Source: an uncultured Solirubrobacterales bacterium (lineage in GTDB: Bacteria > Actinomycetota > Thermoleophilia > Solirubrobacterales > Solirubrobacteraceae). From it: 6,860 nt of DNA. The stretch is from NCBI GenBank assembly GCA_903959665.1, contig CAJBXY010000048.1, forward strand, positions 1-6,860, in the 5' to 3' direction. Position numbers and translations under genes: made by a program. Positions 6,153-6,860 of this stretch are shown here, piece after piece (position 1 is the stretch's first letter; every line of letters starts with the position of its first letter). The notes below the pieces were generated by a model, which was given only the letters and a program-made list of their open reading frames with translations, had not been told where the DNA came from and ran no database searches.

Positions 6153-6860
6153 ATGGAACAGCTCAAGGGCCTAATTCTCTCCGGCGGCAAAGGCACGCGC
6201 CTGCAGCCGATCACCTTCACCAGCGCCAAGCAGCTGGTGCCGGTAGCCAACCGCCCGGTGCTCTTCTACGGGATCGACGCGATGGCGAGCGCCGGAATCA
6301 AAGAGATCGGGATCATCATCGCGCCCGAGACCGGCGATGAGATCCGCGAGATGGTCGGCAGCGGCGAGCAGTTTGGCGTAAACGTCAGCTTCATTGAGCA
6401 GGATCAGCCGGCCGGGCTCGCCCACGCCGTGCTGACGGCGGAGCCCTTCCTTGGTGGCGACCCGTTCGTGATGTACCTCGGCGACAACCTGCTGCAAGGC
6501 GGAATCAGCGATCTTGTTGAAGCGTTCCGCTCCAGCAGCCCCGACGCGCTGATTCTGCTCACCCCCGTCTCCGACCCGGAGAACTACGGCGTCGCAGAGC
6601 TCGACGGCGACCGAGTGATCAGCCTGCAGGAGAAGCCGCCGGAGCCGAAGACCAACCTCGCGCTGGTGGGCGTCTACATGTTCACGGCCGGGATCCACGA
6701 CGCAGCTCGGGCGATTAAGCCCTCGGCTCGCGGCGAGCTCGAGATCACCGACGCGATTCAGTACCTCGTTGACGACGGCAAGCGCGTTGAGCCGCACGTT
6801 GTTCAAGGCTGGTGGAAGGACACCGGCCGGCTCGAAGACATGCTCGAAGCGAACCGGCTG
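6153..6860 (+). CDS. rmlA: Glucose-1-phosphate thymidylyltransferase, long type, C-terminus missing
   Basis: A nucleotidyltransferase that joins glucose-1-phosphate and dTTP to form dTDP-glucose, the first step toward dTDP-rhamnose and other deoxysugars for cell-surface glycans or natural products. The frame runs from ATG 6153 off the window end (236 residues). The nucleotide-binding signature LSGGKGTRLQPIT is at 9-21, followed by SAKQLVPVANRPVLFYGI (24-41). QPAGLAHAV is at 85-93, the metal-binding D111 is in GDN, EKP is at 160-162, and WWKDTG is at 220-225. The SAKQLVPVANRP version and the WWKDTG segment point to the long RmlA subgroup of about 355 residues with a C-terminal beta-helix, so about 120 residues should lie beyond the window. 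The start is 26 bases after the previous stop and has no good ribosome site. A UTP-specific or other nucleotidyltransferase role is a less likely alternative. Confidence 0.9.
   Translation, partial: MEQLKGLILSGGKGTRLQPITFTSAKQLVPVANRPVLFYGIDAMASAGIKEIGIIIAPETGDEIREMVGSGEQFGVNVSFIEQDQPAGLAHAVLTAEPFLGGDPFVMYLGDNLLQGGISDLVEAFRSSSPDALILLTPVSDPENYGVAELDGDRVISLQEKPPEPKTNLALVGVYMFTAGIHDAARAIKPSARGELEITDAIQYLVDDGKRVEPHVVQGWWKDTGRLEDMLEANRL

Noticed and set aside
6171..6806. A 211-residue minus-strand frame within the nucleotidyltransferase gene
   Set aside because: The plus strand carries the complete motif series of RmlA; the reverse frame has no family features. The 157-residue reverse frame at 5629-6102 was dropped for the same reason.
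1..6860. Possible mobile island, defence system, CRISPR array or RNA gene
   Set aside because: Composition and codon style look even across all genes; no transposase, integrase, repeat array, tRNA-like cloverleaf or toxin-antitoxin pair was seen on either strand.

Overview
The window looks like chromosomal DNA of a high-GC actinobacterium. The best clue is a single 688-residue protein that carries PafB-like and PafC-like halves in tandem; PafB and PafC are characteristic of Actinomycetota. The gene mix (FA2H-type hydroxylase, ROK kinase, HD-domain exonuclease, long-type nucleotidyltransferase) would suit a lineage such as Thermoleophilia, but that is only an inference. Coding density is very high. 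No tRNA, rRNA, CRISPR array, insertion sequence or phage gene was seen, and no gene-free stretch exceeds about 100 bases.

Left half, minus strand (positions 1-2391). Reading leftwards there are three genes. A short-chain dehydrogenase/reductase (1711-2391) is followed 3 bases later by a ROK-family sugar kinase (637-1707) with an unusual Pro/Ala/Thr-rich N-terminal extension. After a 64-base gap comes a membrane-bound fatty acid hydroxylase of the FA2H type (1-572), cut by the window edge. The first two are almost certainly one operon. The hydroxylase may be read from its own promoter.

Right half, plus strand (2429-6860). A divergent gene starts only 37 bases from the reductase and encodes an OB-fold plus HD-domain protein resembling YhaM 3'-5' exoribonuclease. 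After a 101-base gap containing phased direct repeats and an inverted repeat comes the fused pafBC regulator (3556-5622). Twelve bases later a small split-barrel flavin/F420-binding protein (5635-6126) begins, and 26 bases after that a long-type glucose-1-phosphate thymidylyltransferase (6153 to the window end, incomplete). The last three are tightly spaced and probably co-transcribed.

No obvious multi-gene defence or novel biosynthetic system is present. The points most worth following are: the natural PafBC fusion and its candidate operator; the nearby nuclease, which could link RNA or DNA 3'-end processing with a DNA-damage regulator; the extended ROK kinase; and a strong, strand-specific preference for GTT when valine precedes Asp or Glu.
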